From contig CANFME010000012.1 of assembly GCA_947448305.1 (NCBI GenBank), positions 1 through 38,624 on the forward strand: 38,624 bases of DNA, written 5' to 3'. Below, piece after piece: positions 1 through 7,393 of this stretch. The notes beneath the pieces were generated by a model. That model saw only the letters and a list, made by a program, of their open reading frames with translations. It made no database searches and was not told the origin of the DNA. Made by a program: the position numbers and the translations under genes. Every line of letters begins with the position of its first letter. The stretch's first letter is position 1. Source of the DNA: Burkholderiaceae bacterium. Its GTDB lineage: Bacteria > Pseudomonadota > Gammaproteobacteria > Burkholderiales > Burkholderiaceae.

Positions 1-2
1 CC

Positions 3-134
3 TCTATGTCTTTTTGTGGGATGGATCAAGGGGTCAAAAATATGATTGAGAAAGAGGGTTTAAAGGGGCTATTAATTGAGTATCTCGAAAACCACCCTGA
101 ATTAAGAACTCCTCTCACAACACAGGAGTCTTAA
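3..134 (+). CDS. C-terminal end of an unidentified protein (5' end outside window)
   Basis: An open frame runs from the left window edge to a TAA at 132-134 and encodes about 43 residues, including the stretch CGMDQGVKNMIEKEG and a tail ending PLTTQES. The stop is followed directly by the GTG start of the next gene, and that gene's ribosome binding site (AGGAG, 124-128) lies inside this frame, so the two genes are probably co-transcribed. I do not recognise the family from this tail. The frame could start at an internal ATG inside the window, but the coupling to the next gene favours the end of a longer gene. Confidence 0.6.
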   Translation, partial: SMSFCGMDQGVKNMIEKEGLKGLLIEYLENHPELRTPLTTQES

Positions 135-872
135 GTGAGTTCACAACCCAAACAATTGACTGGAAAAATTGATCTCCAGAAAATTAAATTAATAGAAATA
201 CCACGTATTCATCAAGATATTCTGAGTGCATTTCAAGCGTTGGGAGATTGTACTTGTGCAGTTTCAGATGCTTTGGATGAGTTAGGAATACCAGGAGCTA
301 TTCCGGGCTCAGTCCTCAAGTGTATTATTCCTGGAAAACACCTTGTTGGTATTGCTTTAACCTTGAGAAATGTTGAACGGCAAGGAGACTTTTCCGAGAT
401 TATGAAGGGTAAAAAGAACTTAATGGCAGAAGCAGAATGCCACAATTTAGCTCAACCGGGCGATGTTTTAGTGATTCAAGGCGTACAAACAGCCTCTAAT
501 ATGGGTGGCGTTGGTGGGCGCATGGGTAAGCGCCAAGGTGAGCTAGGCGCAATTGTAGATGGCGTGGTGAGGGATGTCGCAGACTTCAAAGCCGTTGAAT
601 ACCCGATTTGGTCTAAGGGAGTCACTCCTATAACGGGAAAATGGCGGGTTCAATCTGAAGAGATTAATGGGCCTGTTTACATCTGTAATGTGCTTGTTAA
701 TCCAGGTGATTTGGTAGTCGCTGACGAGTCAGGAGTTTGTTTTATACCTAGAAAACATGTCGAAGAAGTGTTACTTTTAGCCCAAAAAAAAGCTCGTCTT
801 GAGGATGATTTAAGTCGAAAAATTCTTGAAGGCCACACCATTCCAGATATTGTTAATTCTCTTAATAAGTAA
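135..872 (+). CDS. RraA-family aldolase-like protein (4-hydroxy-4-methyl-2-oxoglutarate aldolase type)
   Basis: This 245-residue protein has the RraA / HMG-aldolase fold signature: a glycine-rich segment (GGVGGRMGKRQGELG, about 124-138), the VDGVVRD motif with Arg146-Asp147, and the late motif GDLVVADESGV (about 191-201). Family members with the Arg-Asp pair cleave 4-hydroxy-4-methyl-2-oxoglutarate or related oxo acids to pyruvate with a divalent metal; others, such as E. coli RraA, regulate RNase E. The length exceeds the roughly 160 residues of RraA itself and fits the catabolic subgroup. The GTG start at 135 has AGGAG six bases upstream and abuts the stop of the preceding gene. The following gene encodes a Bug solute receptor, which supports a role in organic-acid breakdown. 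The exact substrate is not evident. Confidence 0.85.
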   Translation: MSSQPKQLTGKIDLQKIKLIEIPRIHQDILSAFQALGDCTCAVSDALDELGIPGAIPGSVLKCIIPGKHLVGIALTLRNVERQGDFSEIMKGKKNLMAEAECHNLAQPGDVLVIQGVQTASNMGGVGGRMGKRQGELGAIVDGVVRDVADFKAVEYPIWSKGVTPITGKWRVQSEEINGPVYICNVLVNPGDLVVADESGVCFIPRKHVEEVLLLAQKKARLEDDLSRKILEGHTIPDIVNSLNK

Positions 873-914
873 ATGGATTGATGGTTGATCGGAAGTGGTC
901 ATGTAACTTCATTA

Positions 915-947
915 ACTTGAGACTAAGTTCCTTAGCTATTCTCAAGT
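915..947. other. Nested hairpin in the RraA-Bug 1 intergenic region
   Basis: ACTTGAGA (915-922) pairs with TCTCAAGT (940-947). Inside it CTAAG (923-927) pairs with CTTAG (931-935) around a TTC loop, leaving a CTAT bulge at 936-939. No T-run follows on either strand, so this is not a typical intrinsic terminator. It may be an mRNA-stabilising stem at the 3' end of the aldolase message or part of the receptor leader. Confidence 0.4.
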
Positions 948-1034
948 AAAACAAATGCGTTATTGGAGAGTTCCAATGTTGCAATTTTCACTCGAAGCAT
1001 TATCATGAGACTTCAATTTACATTATTAGGCATC

Positions 1035-2015
1035 ATGAAAAATATCTTCAAAAAATTACTCACAATCGTATTGATGACTTATTCAATGGTCGGATTTTGT
1101 CAAAACTCCTATCCTAATAAACCGATTCGCTTATTAGTTCCGTATACCCCAGGTGGATCGACAGATATTTTTGCAAGAATGTTAGGGAATAAACTAACTG
1201 AAATTTATAAGCAACCAGTCATCATCGAAAATAAGCCAGGTGCTAGTGGTCAAATTGCGATGGACGTAATGCTCAAAGCACCTGCTGATGGATATACAAT
1301 TTATTTAGGTAACATCGGTAATTTGGCAGTTAATGTGCCTTTGTTTAAAAACTTATCTTATGACCCACGTAAAGACATTGCACCAATTTCTAAGATAGCT
1401 CAAGTAACAAACGTGCTAGTTGTGAACTCAAAAATCCCTGTCAAAACGGTCGCAGAATTAATCCAATATGCCAAAGCACGTCCGGGTAAGTTATCTTATA
1501 GTTCCGGTGGAAATGGAAGTGCTGCTCATATTGCGATGGAGTACTTTAAATTGCAAACGGGGATTGATGTGATTCATATTCCTTACAAAGGAACTTCTCC
1601 GGCGGTCACGGATGTCATTGGTGGGCAGGTTGATATGATCATGACAGGATCTCCGCCCTTAATGCCTTTTATTGAGGCTGAAAAAGTAAATCCGATTGCT
1701 GTATCGAGTATCAAAAGAATTGACTCTTTACCGAAATTGCCCACGATTGCTGAGTCAGGTATTCCAGAGTTAAAGGGCTTTGAAGCAACGCAGTGGTATG
1801 GTGTCGTTGCAAAAGCTGGAACTCCCAAAGAGATCATAGCTATTTTAAATAAAGGCGTTCAAGAGACATTCGGGTCTGCTTCTGCACGAGAAGAAGTAAA
1901 AAAATCTGGGGCAAATGTCGAGTTAGATACTCCGGAAGAATTTGCCAACTTTATTCGATCAGAGATTGATCGATGGAGTAAGGTCGTTAAGGCTGCTGGG
2001 ATAACGCCCAGTTAA
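1035..2015 (+). CDS. Bug/TctC-family periplasmic solute receptor (no. 1)
   Basis: This is a tripartite tricarboxylate transporter receptor (Bug family), about 326 residues from this start. Typical motifs are YPNKPIRLLVPYTPGGSTD after the signal peptide, ENKPGASG, DGYTIYLG, VIHIPYKGTSPAVTD and a C-terminal WSKVVKAAGI. Such receptors bind carboxylates or other small acids in the periplasm and deliver them to TctA/TctB-type permeases. I chose the ATG at 1035 because it starts exactly at a clean signal peptide (MKNIFKKLLTIVLM.., cleavage near FCQ) with TTAGG upstream. In-frame starts exist at 963 (TTG) and 1005 (ATG), but they would place extra residues before the signal and lack a better ribosome site. 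The stop overlaps that of the convergent downstream gene within one TTAA. Substrate unknown; the RraA-like enzyme upstream is the only clue. Confidence 0.9.
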   Translation: MKNIFKKLLTIVLMTYSMVGFCQNSYPNKPIRLLVPYTPGGSTDIFARMLGNKLTEIYKQPVIIENKPGASGQIAMDVMLKAPADGYTIYLGNIGNLAVNVPLFKNLSYDPRKDIAPISKIAQVTNVLVVNSKIPVKTVAELIQYAKARPGKLSYSSGGNGSAAHIAMEYFKLQTGIDVIHIPYKGTSPAVTDVIGGQVDMIMTGSPPLMPFIEAEKVNPIAVSSIKRIDSLPKLPTIAESGIPELKGFEATQWYGVVAKAGTPKEIIAILNKGVQETFGSASAREEVKKSGANVELDTPEEFANFIRSEIDRWSKVVKAAGITPS

Positions 2016-2995
2016 AAACTGGCTGCAAAACCGAGTGACCAGCCTTGAACATTTTCACCAAATACGTATCGAAGCATCATTCTGAGACGGGTCAAGAAAA
2101 CGACATTTTGTTCGATATCGAGTTCAAGGCCCGCACCTAAAGAAGTCAGCGAGTTAAAACCAAGAGCGCCTCGCATATCGCCCAGAAATTCGTTATGGGC
2201 AAATTCTATGACAGATCGAAAAGGCATTCCCCACAAATCATAGCCCAAAGGTACTCTTCGCCTAGCCCATAAACTAATACTTTGAGTATCCATACTACCC
2301 ATTACGACAGAATTCGTATTTATACTAGTTAGGTTAATGTTGGTGTAACGTAATTCAATATCAATTTCTTCTTCTGGGCGGTAGTCTTCATAATCTAACA
2401 TGATGGAACCCCCTAGACCATACGAATTGAGTCTACCGCCATCTAAAAAGTCTATATCCTTGCCTGATTTATACTGGATCAATCGAGATAGTATGGAAAT
2501 ATCACTTTCAACGTGCCCTAAAGAAATATTCGCCATTGGTCGAAACTTAAGCTGATCAGTTAATGGGAAATCCCAACCAATCCCACCTGTACCTGAAATG
2601 CTATTCCACCGCACAGGAATGCGCTGTAAAACTCCTCCAGCGCTATTCACAAAAGATGGATCATATCGATTCAATGCAATTGTCCCCTCAACATACAAAG
2701 GAAAATTGGGTGAAAGTGTGCCGCCCCCACCGAGGGAGGTCATTTGCAAATTGGGGTTTTGGGTTTTTGTATCCGAAATAGAAATAGAGCCAGTGGTTAC
2801 GTCTGGCGTCAGTGTCAAACCATTAATAGTTAAAAAAGCATTCGCTCTCTCTTTTAGGTAGGAGTCTAATACTGTATTAGTCTGAGCAATGCTTTCATTC
2901 CCTACAATCAAGAGTAAGATTGATAGTGTGAATTGCTTGATAATCAAATAGTGCTTCCGTTTCAGGAAATACCCCAAAACCTTAACTGTAATCAT
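2012..2995 (-). CDS. Outer-membrane beta-barrel protein of unknown function
   Basis: This protein of up to 327 residues has an N-terminal signal ending near ESIAQ, then alternating hydrophobic/polar strands rich in Gly, Asn, Ser and aromatics, and ends in Phe (GWSLGFAASF). A terminal aromatic residue is the usual BAM-recognition signal of outer-membrane barrels. It resembles autotransporter-type barrel domains without a passenger. The ATG at 2995 has no good ribosome site, whereas an in-frame TTG at 2947 follows GGAAG by seven bases and would give a standard short signal peptide (MIIKQFTLSILLL..); I think that is the more likely start, and the coordinates given are the outer limit. It is transcribed away from the HD-GYP gene. 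Function unknown. Confidence 0.75.
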   Translation of the reverse strand: MITVKVLGYFLKRKHYLIIKQFTLSILLLIVGNESIAQTNTVLDSYLKERANAFLTINGLTLTPDVTTGSISISDTKTQNPNLQMTSLGGGGTLSPNFPLYVEGTIALNRYDPSFVNSAGGVLQRIPVRWNSISGTGGIGWDFPLTDQLKFRPMANISLGHVESDISILSRLIQYKSGKDIDFLDGGRLNSYGLGGSIMLDYEDYRPEEEIDIELRYTNINLTSINTNSVVMGSMDTQSISLWARRRVPLGYDLWGMPFRSVIEFAHNEFLGDMRGALGFNSLTSLGAGLELDIEQNVVFLTRLRMMLRYVFGENVQGWSLGFAASF

Positions 2996-3236
2996 GGGTT
3001 AGAAAAATTGTTCAAAGTTGTAGGATTTTAATGAAAAATTGTGACCGTAACTATCTAAATTTGATATGGATTTCATATAATAGGGATATAAAAGCCCCTT
3101 ATCCAGTTTGGGCCAAATTAAATGATATTTTTATTTAGCGATTGTGCTTTAGTTCTCGTAAGTATTTACTTGATATTTTATCAACTAATAAGCAATGATT
3201 GCTGAAACCCAGCCTTAAATTCAATAGGACCCTTGC

Positions 3237-4838
3237 ATGAGCTCAGAGAATAATTTTGTTACAAACTTCCATAAATTAGTACATGTCGGTATTGCGCTAT
3301 CTAGCCAGAAAAATCTTGAAAGCTTGTTGGAAGAAATTTTATTATCAGCCATTGATATCACTAATTGTGATGGGGGGACTCTGTATTTAATGTCCGAGAC
3401 TCACGAGTTGCAATGTGAGATTCTCATTATTAAAAGCCTCAATATTCAAGAGGGTGGAACTTCTGGAAAAACGATTGAAATACCAAACAAACCTCTTTAT
3501 CACAAAGATGGTTCCCCTAATTTTTTCATTGAGGCAACTCAAGCAGTTCATGAAAATAGAACGATTAATGTCCCAAATGCATACAAAGAACTTCATTTTG
3601 ATATGGTTTCGCCGAACCAAGCAGATGAATTAAGAGGATATAAATCTATTTCTTTTCTGACAACGCCGATGGAAGATCACGAAGGGGAGATTATTGGTGT
3701 ATTGCAATTAATCAACGCTCTCGATTCAGAAACAAATCAAATTATCCCTTTTGATTCTGACGATGAAGAAGTGTTGGAGGCACTAGCTTCACAAGCAGCG
3801 ATTGCCTTTAGTAATCGCTTACTGATGTTTCGTTTAGAGAACTTATTTAGAGAATTCATTGATTTAATAAATGGTGCCATTGATGACAAGTCACCTTATA
3901 CAGGAGCGCATTGTCGTCGTGTTCCGGAATTAACCAGCATGATTGCAGACGCAGTAAACAATAACGATAAAGGTCCTTTGAAAGATTTCAAAATGACCGA
4001 TGCTGATCGTTATGAGTTACATATTGCCGGTCTAATTCACGATTGTGGCAAAGTTTCCACCCCAGTTCATATTGTTGATAAAGCAACAAAACTTGAAAAA
4101 ATTTATGATCGTATCGGCATTTTAGAATTGCGTTTGGAAATTATTCGTCGTGATTTAGAAATTGTGTTTTTAAAAGGACAATGTTCTGAAGAGGAATGGC
4201 ATAAATCTGAGTATCAGTTAATTGATGATCTGAAATTTTTAAAAGAATGTAATATTGGTTCAGAGTGGATGAGTGACGCCTCGATTCAAAGAATCAATCA
4301 AATCGCCAAATCTCATCAATGGGAAGATTACCTCAATAACTCGCATGATTTTATTACAGCAGAAGAAGTAGAAAATTTATCGATCCGTTCCGGCACATTA
4401 AACGTCTTGGATCGCAAAACTATTAATCATCACATCGAAGTTACGATTGAAATGCTGGAAAACTTAACCTGGCCTAAACATTTACAGCGGGTTCCTGAAT
4501 ATGCAGGAGGACACCATGAAAGAATGGATGGAAGAGGGTATCCAAAGGGATTAACGCGAGATGACATGTCAGTTCAAGCAAGATGTATGGCGATTGCTGA
4601 TGTATTTGAAGCTTTAACCGCATCAGACCGACCTTATAAAAAAGGTAAAAAATTAAGTGAAGCTTTGATGATTTTAGGGAAAATGAAATTAGATAAACAC
4701 CTTGATCCTGATATTTTTGATGTGTTTGTTTGGGAGAAAGTATATTTAGAATATGCAAAGAAATTTTTAAGACCAGATCAAATTGATTTGATCGATGAAT
4801 CTCAGATTCCAGGTTATGAAGCCCCGCCAGTCGTTTAA
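3237..4838 (+). CDS. GAF + HD-GYP domain protein, probable cyclic-di-GMP phosphodiesterase
   Basis: This 533-residue cytoplasmic protein has an N-terminal GAF sensor domain (about 10-195; INCDGGTLY-like start, GEIIGVLQLIN near 150-160) and a C-terminal HD-GYP domain. The catalytic residues are present: His268-Asp269 with Lys272 (IHDCGKV), His399 in INHHIE, HHERMDGRGYP at 426-436, and Asp454 in IADVFEAL. HD-GYP enzymes hydrolyse cyclic di-GMP to pGpG or GMP using bound metals. A segment of about 100 charged, helix-rich residues (roughly 283-385) is inserted between the HD motif and the following GTLN..H helix, so the HD-to-HHE distance is far longer than in RpfG-like enzymes. The ATG has AGGA seven bases upstream. 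It stands alone and could tune cyclic di-GMP in response to a GAF ligand. Confidence 0.92.
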   Translation: MSSENNFVTNFHKLVHVGIALSSQKNLESLLEEILLSAIDITNCDGGTLYLMSETHELQCEILIIKSLNIQEGGTSGKTIEIPNKPLYHKDGSPNFFIEATQAVHENRTINVPNAYKELHFDMVSPNQADELRGYKSISFLTTPMEDHEGEIIGVLQLINALDSETNQIIPFDSDDEEVLEALASQAAIAFSNRLLMFRLENLFREFIDLINGAIDDKSPYTGAHCRRVPELTSMIADAVNNNDKGPLKDFKMTDADRYELHIAGLIHDCGKVSTPVHIVDKATKLEKIYDRIGILELRLEIIRRDLEIVFLKGQCSEEEWHKSEYQLIDDLKFLKECNIGSEWMSDASIQRINQIAKSHQWEDYLNNSHDFITAEEVENLSIRSGTLNVLDRKTINHHIEVTIEMLENLTWPKHLQRVPEYAGGHHERMDGRGYPKGLTRDDMSVQARCMAIADVFEALTASDRPYKKGKKLSEALMILGKMKLDKHLDPDIFDVFVWEKVYLEYAKKFLRPDQIDLIDESQIPGYEAPPVV

Positions 4839-4958
4839 TAACAAATTACGTAATCTGGTTTCTGAGTTTTGTGAATTTAAAGCACTATGATTGTTGCGAG
4901 TAAAATAACACTTTAGCAATTTTTAACATATTAAAAAAGATTAAAGAGATAATTCAAT

Positions 4959-6506
4959 ATGATTGAAACAACCCAAAAAAAATTAAGCGGCTCAATTATT
5001 CGCTTGCACCCAAACGATAATATTGTTGTTGCCAGAGTTGATTTGACGATTGGTGCAGATATTCCTAGCGAAAGCATGACTTGTAAAAGCCAAGTACCCG
5101 CAGGTTATAAAATTGCTTCTAGAAAAATTCTCAAGGGTGAGCCAATCCTAAAGTATGCAGTGACGGTTGGTTTTGCTAATACTGACATTGAGCCAGGTTA
5201 CATGGTTCATAGCCATAACACTGAGTTTCGTGAATTTGATCGTGATTATGCCCATGCTAGCGAGTTTAAGCCTGTCGAGATGATTCCAGAAAGCGAAAGG
5301 GCTACATTTCAAGGGTATGTGCGCGCTAATGGTCGTGTCGGCACTCGAAATTTTATCGGTATTTTGTCAACTGTAAATTGCTCTGCAACGGTGGTGAATA
5401 AGATTGCTGCTTGGTTTACTCCAGAGCGTCTAAAGGACTTTCCAAACGTCGATGGCGTGGTTGCATTTAGTCACTCTATTGGTTGCGGTATGGAAATGAC
5501 GGGTGAACCGATGCAGTTATTGCGTCGGACTATGGCGGGTTACGCGACGCATCCTAACTTGGCTGCTGCCTTGATCATTGGATTAGGATGTGAGCGTAAT
5601 CAATTAAAAGGATTAATGGAGCAGGAAAACCTGACAGAGGGCTCAAACCTTCATACTTTTATTATGCAAGAGTCTGGTGGAACGACTAAAACAATTCAAG
5701 CTGGTATCGATGCCGTCAAAGCACTATTAGCTAAGGCAAATGATGTAAAACGCGAAACTGTCAGTGCCGCTCATTTAACTGTAGGACTTCAGTGCGGTGG
5801 TTCAGATGGATTCTCTTCCATTACTGCGAATCCTGCGCTTGGAGCTGCGATTGATATCCTCGCACGTCACGGTGGCACTGGTATTTTGTCAGAAACACCA
5901 GAAATTTACGGTGTAGAACATACCTTAACTCGTAGAGCGGCTAATCGTGAAATTGGTGAGAAATTGATTGAAAGAATTCGTTGGTGGAAAGACGAATATT
6001 CAGTCGGAAGAGATGTACAAATAAATGGCCAAGTAAGCCCAGGTAATCAAGTCGGTGGTTTAGCAAATATTTTTGAAAAGTCACTGGGGTCGTCCATGAA
6101 GGGTGGTACAGGACCACTAATGGCTGTGTATAAATATGCAGAGCCGGTTACTGCTAAGGGCTTTGTATTTATGGACACGCCTGGCTTTGACCCGGTTTCA
6201 GCTACTGGGCAAATTGCGGGTGGTGCTAATTTAGTAGCTTTTACAACGGGTCGTGGTTCGATGTTTGGCTCTAAACCTGCACCATGTATCAAGCTTGCGA
6301 CCAATTCGCCGATGTATCATCGTTTGACTGATGATATGGATATTAACTGCGGAGAAATTTTAGATGGAACCGCTACATTGCAAGAAATGGGTCAGAAAAT
6401 CTTCGAGTTATTCTTAAAAGTTGCGTCTGGAGAGCAGTCTAAGAGTGAGGTTTTAGGTCTCGGAGATTACGAATTTGTTCCATGGCAAATTGGTATTATG
6501 AGTTAA
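4959..6506 (+). CDS. UxaA/GarD-family dehydratase (altronate/galactarate dehydratase-like)
   Basis: This 515-residue protein combines an N-terminal SAF-type domain (about 10-90) with the UxaA/GarD catalytic part. Recognisable blocks are GRVGTRNFIGI (125-135), Cys141, SIGCGME (173-179), GLGCERNQ (208-215), LQCGGSDGFS.ITANPA (277-293), SPGNQVGGLANI (360-371) and DINCGEILDG (461-470). Family members are iron-dependent dehydratases that remove water from sugar acids such as altronate or galactarate; SuyAB sulfolactate sulfo-lyase is a related two-subunit form. Length and domain order match GarD. The gene is flanked by organic-acid modules but has no uronate or aldarate pathway neighbour, so the substrate is open. 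It ends in a strong bidirectional terminator. Confidence 0.88.
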   Translation: MIETTQKKLSGSIIRLHPNDNIVVARVDLTIGADIPSESMTCKSQVPAGYKIASRKILKGEPILKYAVTVGFANTDIEPGYMVHSHNTEFREFDRDYAHASEFKPVEMIPESERATFQGYVRANGRVGTRNFIGILSTVNCSATVVNKIAAWFTPERLKDFPNVDGVVAFSHSIGCGMEMTGEPMQLLRRTMAGYATHPNLAAALIIGLGCERNQLKGLMEQENLTEGSNLHTFIMQESGGTTKTIQAGIDAVKALLAKANDVKRETVSAAHLTVGLQCGGSDGFSSITANPALGAAIDILARHGGTGILSETPEIYGVEHTLTRRAANREIGEKLIERIRWWKDEYSVGRDVQINGQVSPGNQVGGLANIFEKSLGSSMKGGTGPLMAVYKYAEPVTAKGFVFMDTPGFDPVSATGQIAGGANLVAFTTGRGSMFGSKPAPCIKLATNSPMYHRLTDDMDINCGEILDGTATLQEMGQKIFELFLKVASGEQSKSEVLGLGDYEFVPWQIGIMS

Positions 6507-6539
6507 TTTAAAACTCAGTAAAACGATTCAAGTAACCAA

Positions 6540-6577
6540 AAATAAAGCTCTTTGTTGATAGACGAAGAGCTTTATTT
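6540..6577. terminator. Bidirectional intrinsic terminator
   Basis: A perfect 13-bp stem, AAATAAAGCTCTT (6540-6552) and AAGAGCTTTATTT (6565-6577), encloses a 12-base loop. The A-rich left arm and T-rich right arm allow it to serve both the dehydratase gene on plus and the crotonase gene on minus. Confidence 0.85.
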
Positions 6578-6590
6578 AAATTAGAAAAGA

Positions 6591-7391
6591 TTACTTCCCT
6601 TGGAAATTAGGAATCCGTTTTTCCATAAAAGCTTTTCGACCTTCATGATAATCTTCACTGGCAAAACAGGCATCTACCATGGACTTTACGAGTTCAGCAT
6701 CTTGCTCTGAAGCAGCTTTACGCAGTTCAATCAAAGTTTGTTTCGCTGCCGCAATCGTAATTGGTGCATTAATCGCAACTAAGTCAATATACTGATTAAA
6801 TTGTTCCTCAAAATCATTGATTGCAATGACTTGTTTTACTAAGCCAATACGCTGAGCCTCTTGACCATCAAAGATTCGGGCACTGAAAAATAAATCAGCT
6901 GTATTAGCTGTTCCCACGATTTCAACGAAGCGCTTCAGACCGTCCATTGAATATCCTAAACCCAATCTTGCTGCGGGCATTCTAAATTTGGCATTGTCCG
7001 CACAAATTCGAATGTCACAATTTAGGGCTAAGCCTAAACCGCCACCCATACAAACACCCTTGATTTTAGCGATGGTAGGTTTTGGGCAATTTACTACTGC
7101 TAAATATCCAGCGTCCGTTGCTTTATTGTATTCAGCCGCTGCATCCCCAGTTCGTTTGGTAGCAAATTGAGAAATGTCCGCTCCAGAGATAAATGCTTTT
7201 TCTCCAGCTCCAGTGATAACAATCAATCGGACTTCATCATTCTTGACAAATGAGTCAATGATTTTTGGCAGGGCGCACCACATATCGTAATTAACAGCAT
7301 TAAATTTTGACTGGTTGTTAAAAACAATATAGCCAACTCGGTTTGCAATGTAATGATCTAGTACACCAACATTTATTTGTTCTTCTGACAT
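6591..7391 (-). CDS. Enoyl-CoA hydratase/isomerase (crotonase) family protein
   Basis: This 266-residue crotonase-fold protein has both oxyanion-hole segments: FISGADIS (67-74) and GVCMGGGLGLA (112-122). The two glutamates that catalyse hydration in classical enoyl-CoA hydratase are replaced: Gly120 sits where the GGGxELA glutamate would be, and PAARLG (139-144) lacks the second. Asp150 (SMDG) is a possible acid/base. It may therefore be an isomerase, a decarboxylase-like crotonase or a hydratase with altered chemistry rather than a standard beta-oxidation enzyme. It lies 2 bases downstream of the CoA-transferase gene on the same strand, with AAGG before the ATG, so a CoA ester made by the transferase is the likely substrate. 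Confidence 0.9.
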   Translation of the reverse strand: MSEEQINVGVLDHYIANRVGYIVFNNQSKFNAVNYDMWCALPKIIDSFVKNDEVRLIVITGAGEKAFISGADISQFATKRTGDAAAEYNKATDAGYLAVVNCPKPTIAKIKGVCMGGGLGLALNCDIRICADNAKFRMPAARLGLGYSMDGLKRFVEIVGTANTADLFFSARIFDGQEAQRIGLVKQVIAINDFEEQFNQYIDLVAINAPITIAAAKQTLIELRKAASEQDAELVKSMVDACFASEDYHEGRKAFMEKRIPNFQGK

Positions 7392-7393
7392 TT

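Noticed and set aside
3061..3092. TTGATA and a perfect TATAAT (3076-3081) upstream of the HD-GYP gene
   Set aside because: The spacing between TTGATA and TATAAT is only nine bases and no other good -35 box is seen; in such AT-rich DNA the match is weak evidence for a promoter.
4845..4854. Palindrome ATTACGTAAT after the HD-GYP gene
   Set aside because: It is short, has no clear promoter or T-run nearby and is expected by chance in AT-rich sequence.
6521..6532. The 12-mer AAACGATTCAAG occurs here and again at 34610-34621, both near terminators
   Set aside because: Dozens of shared 12-mers are expected by chance in a window of this size, more in AT-rich DNA; the second copy is explained by the terminator stem.
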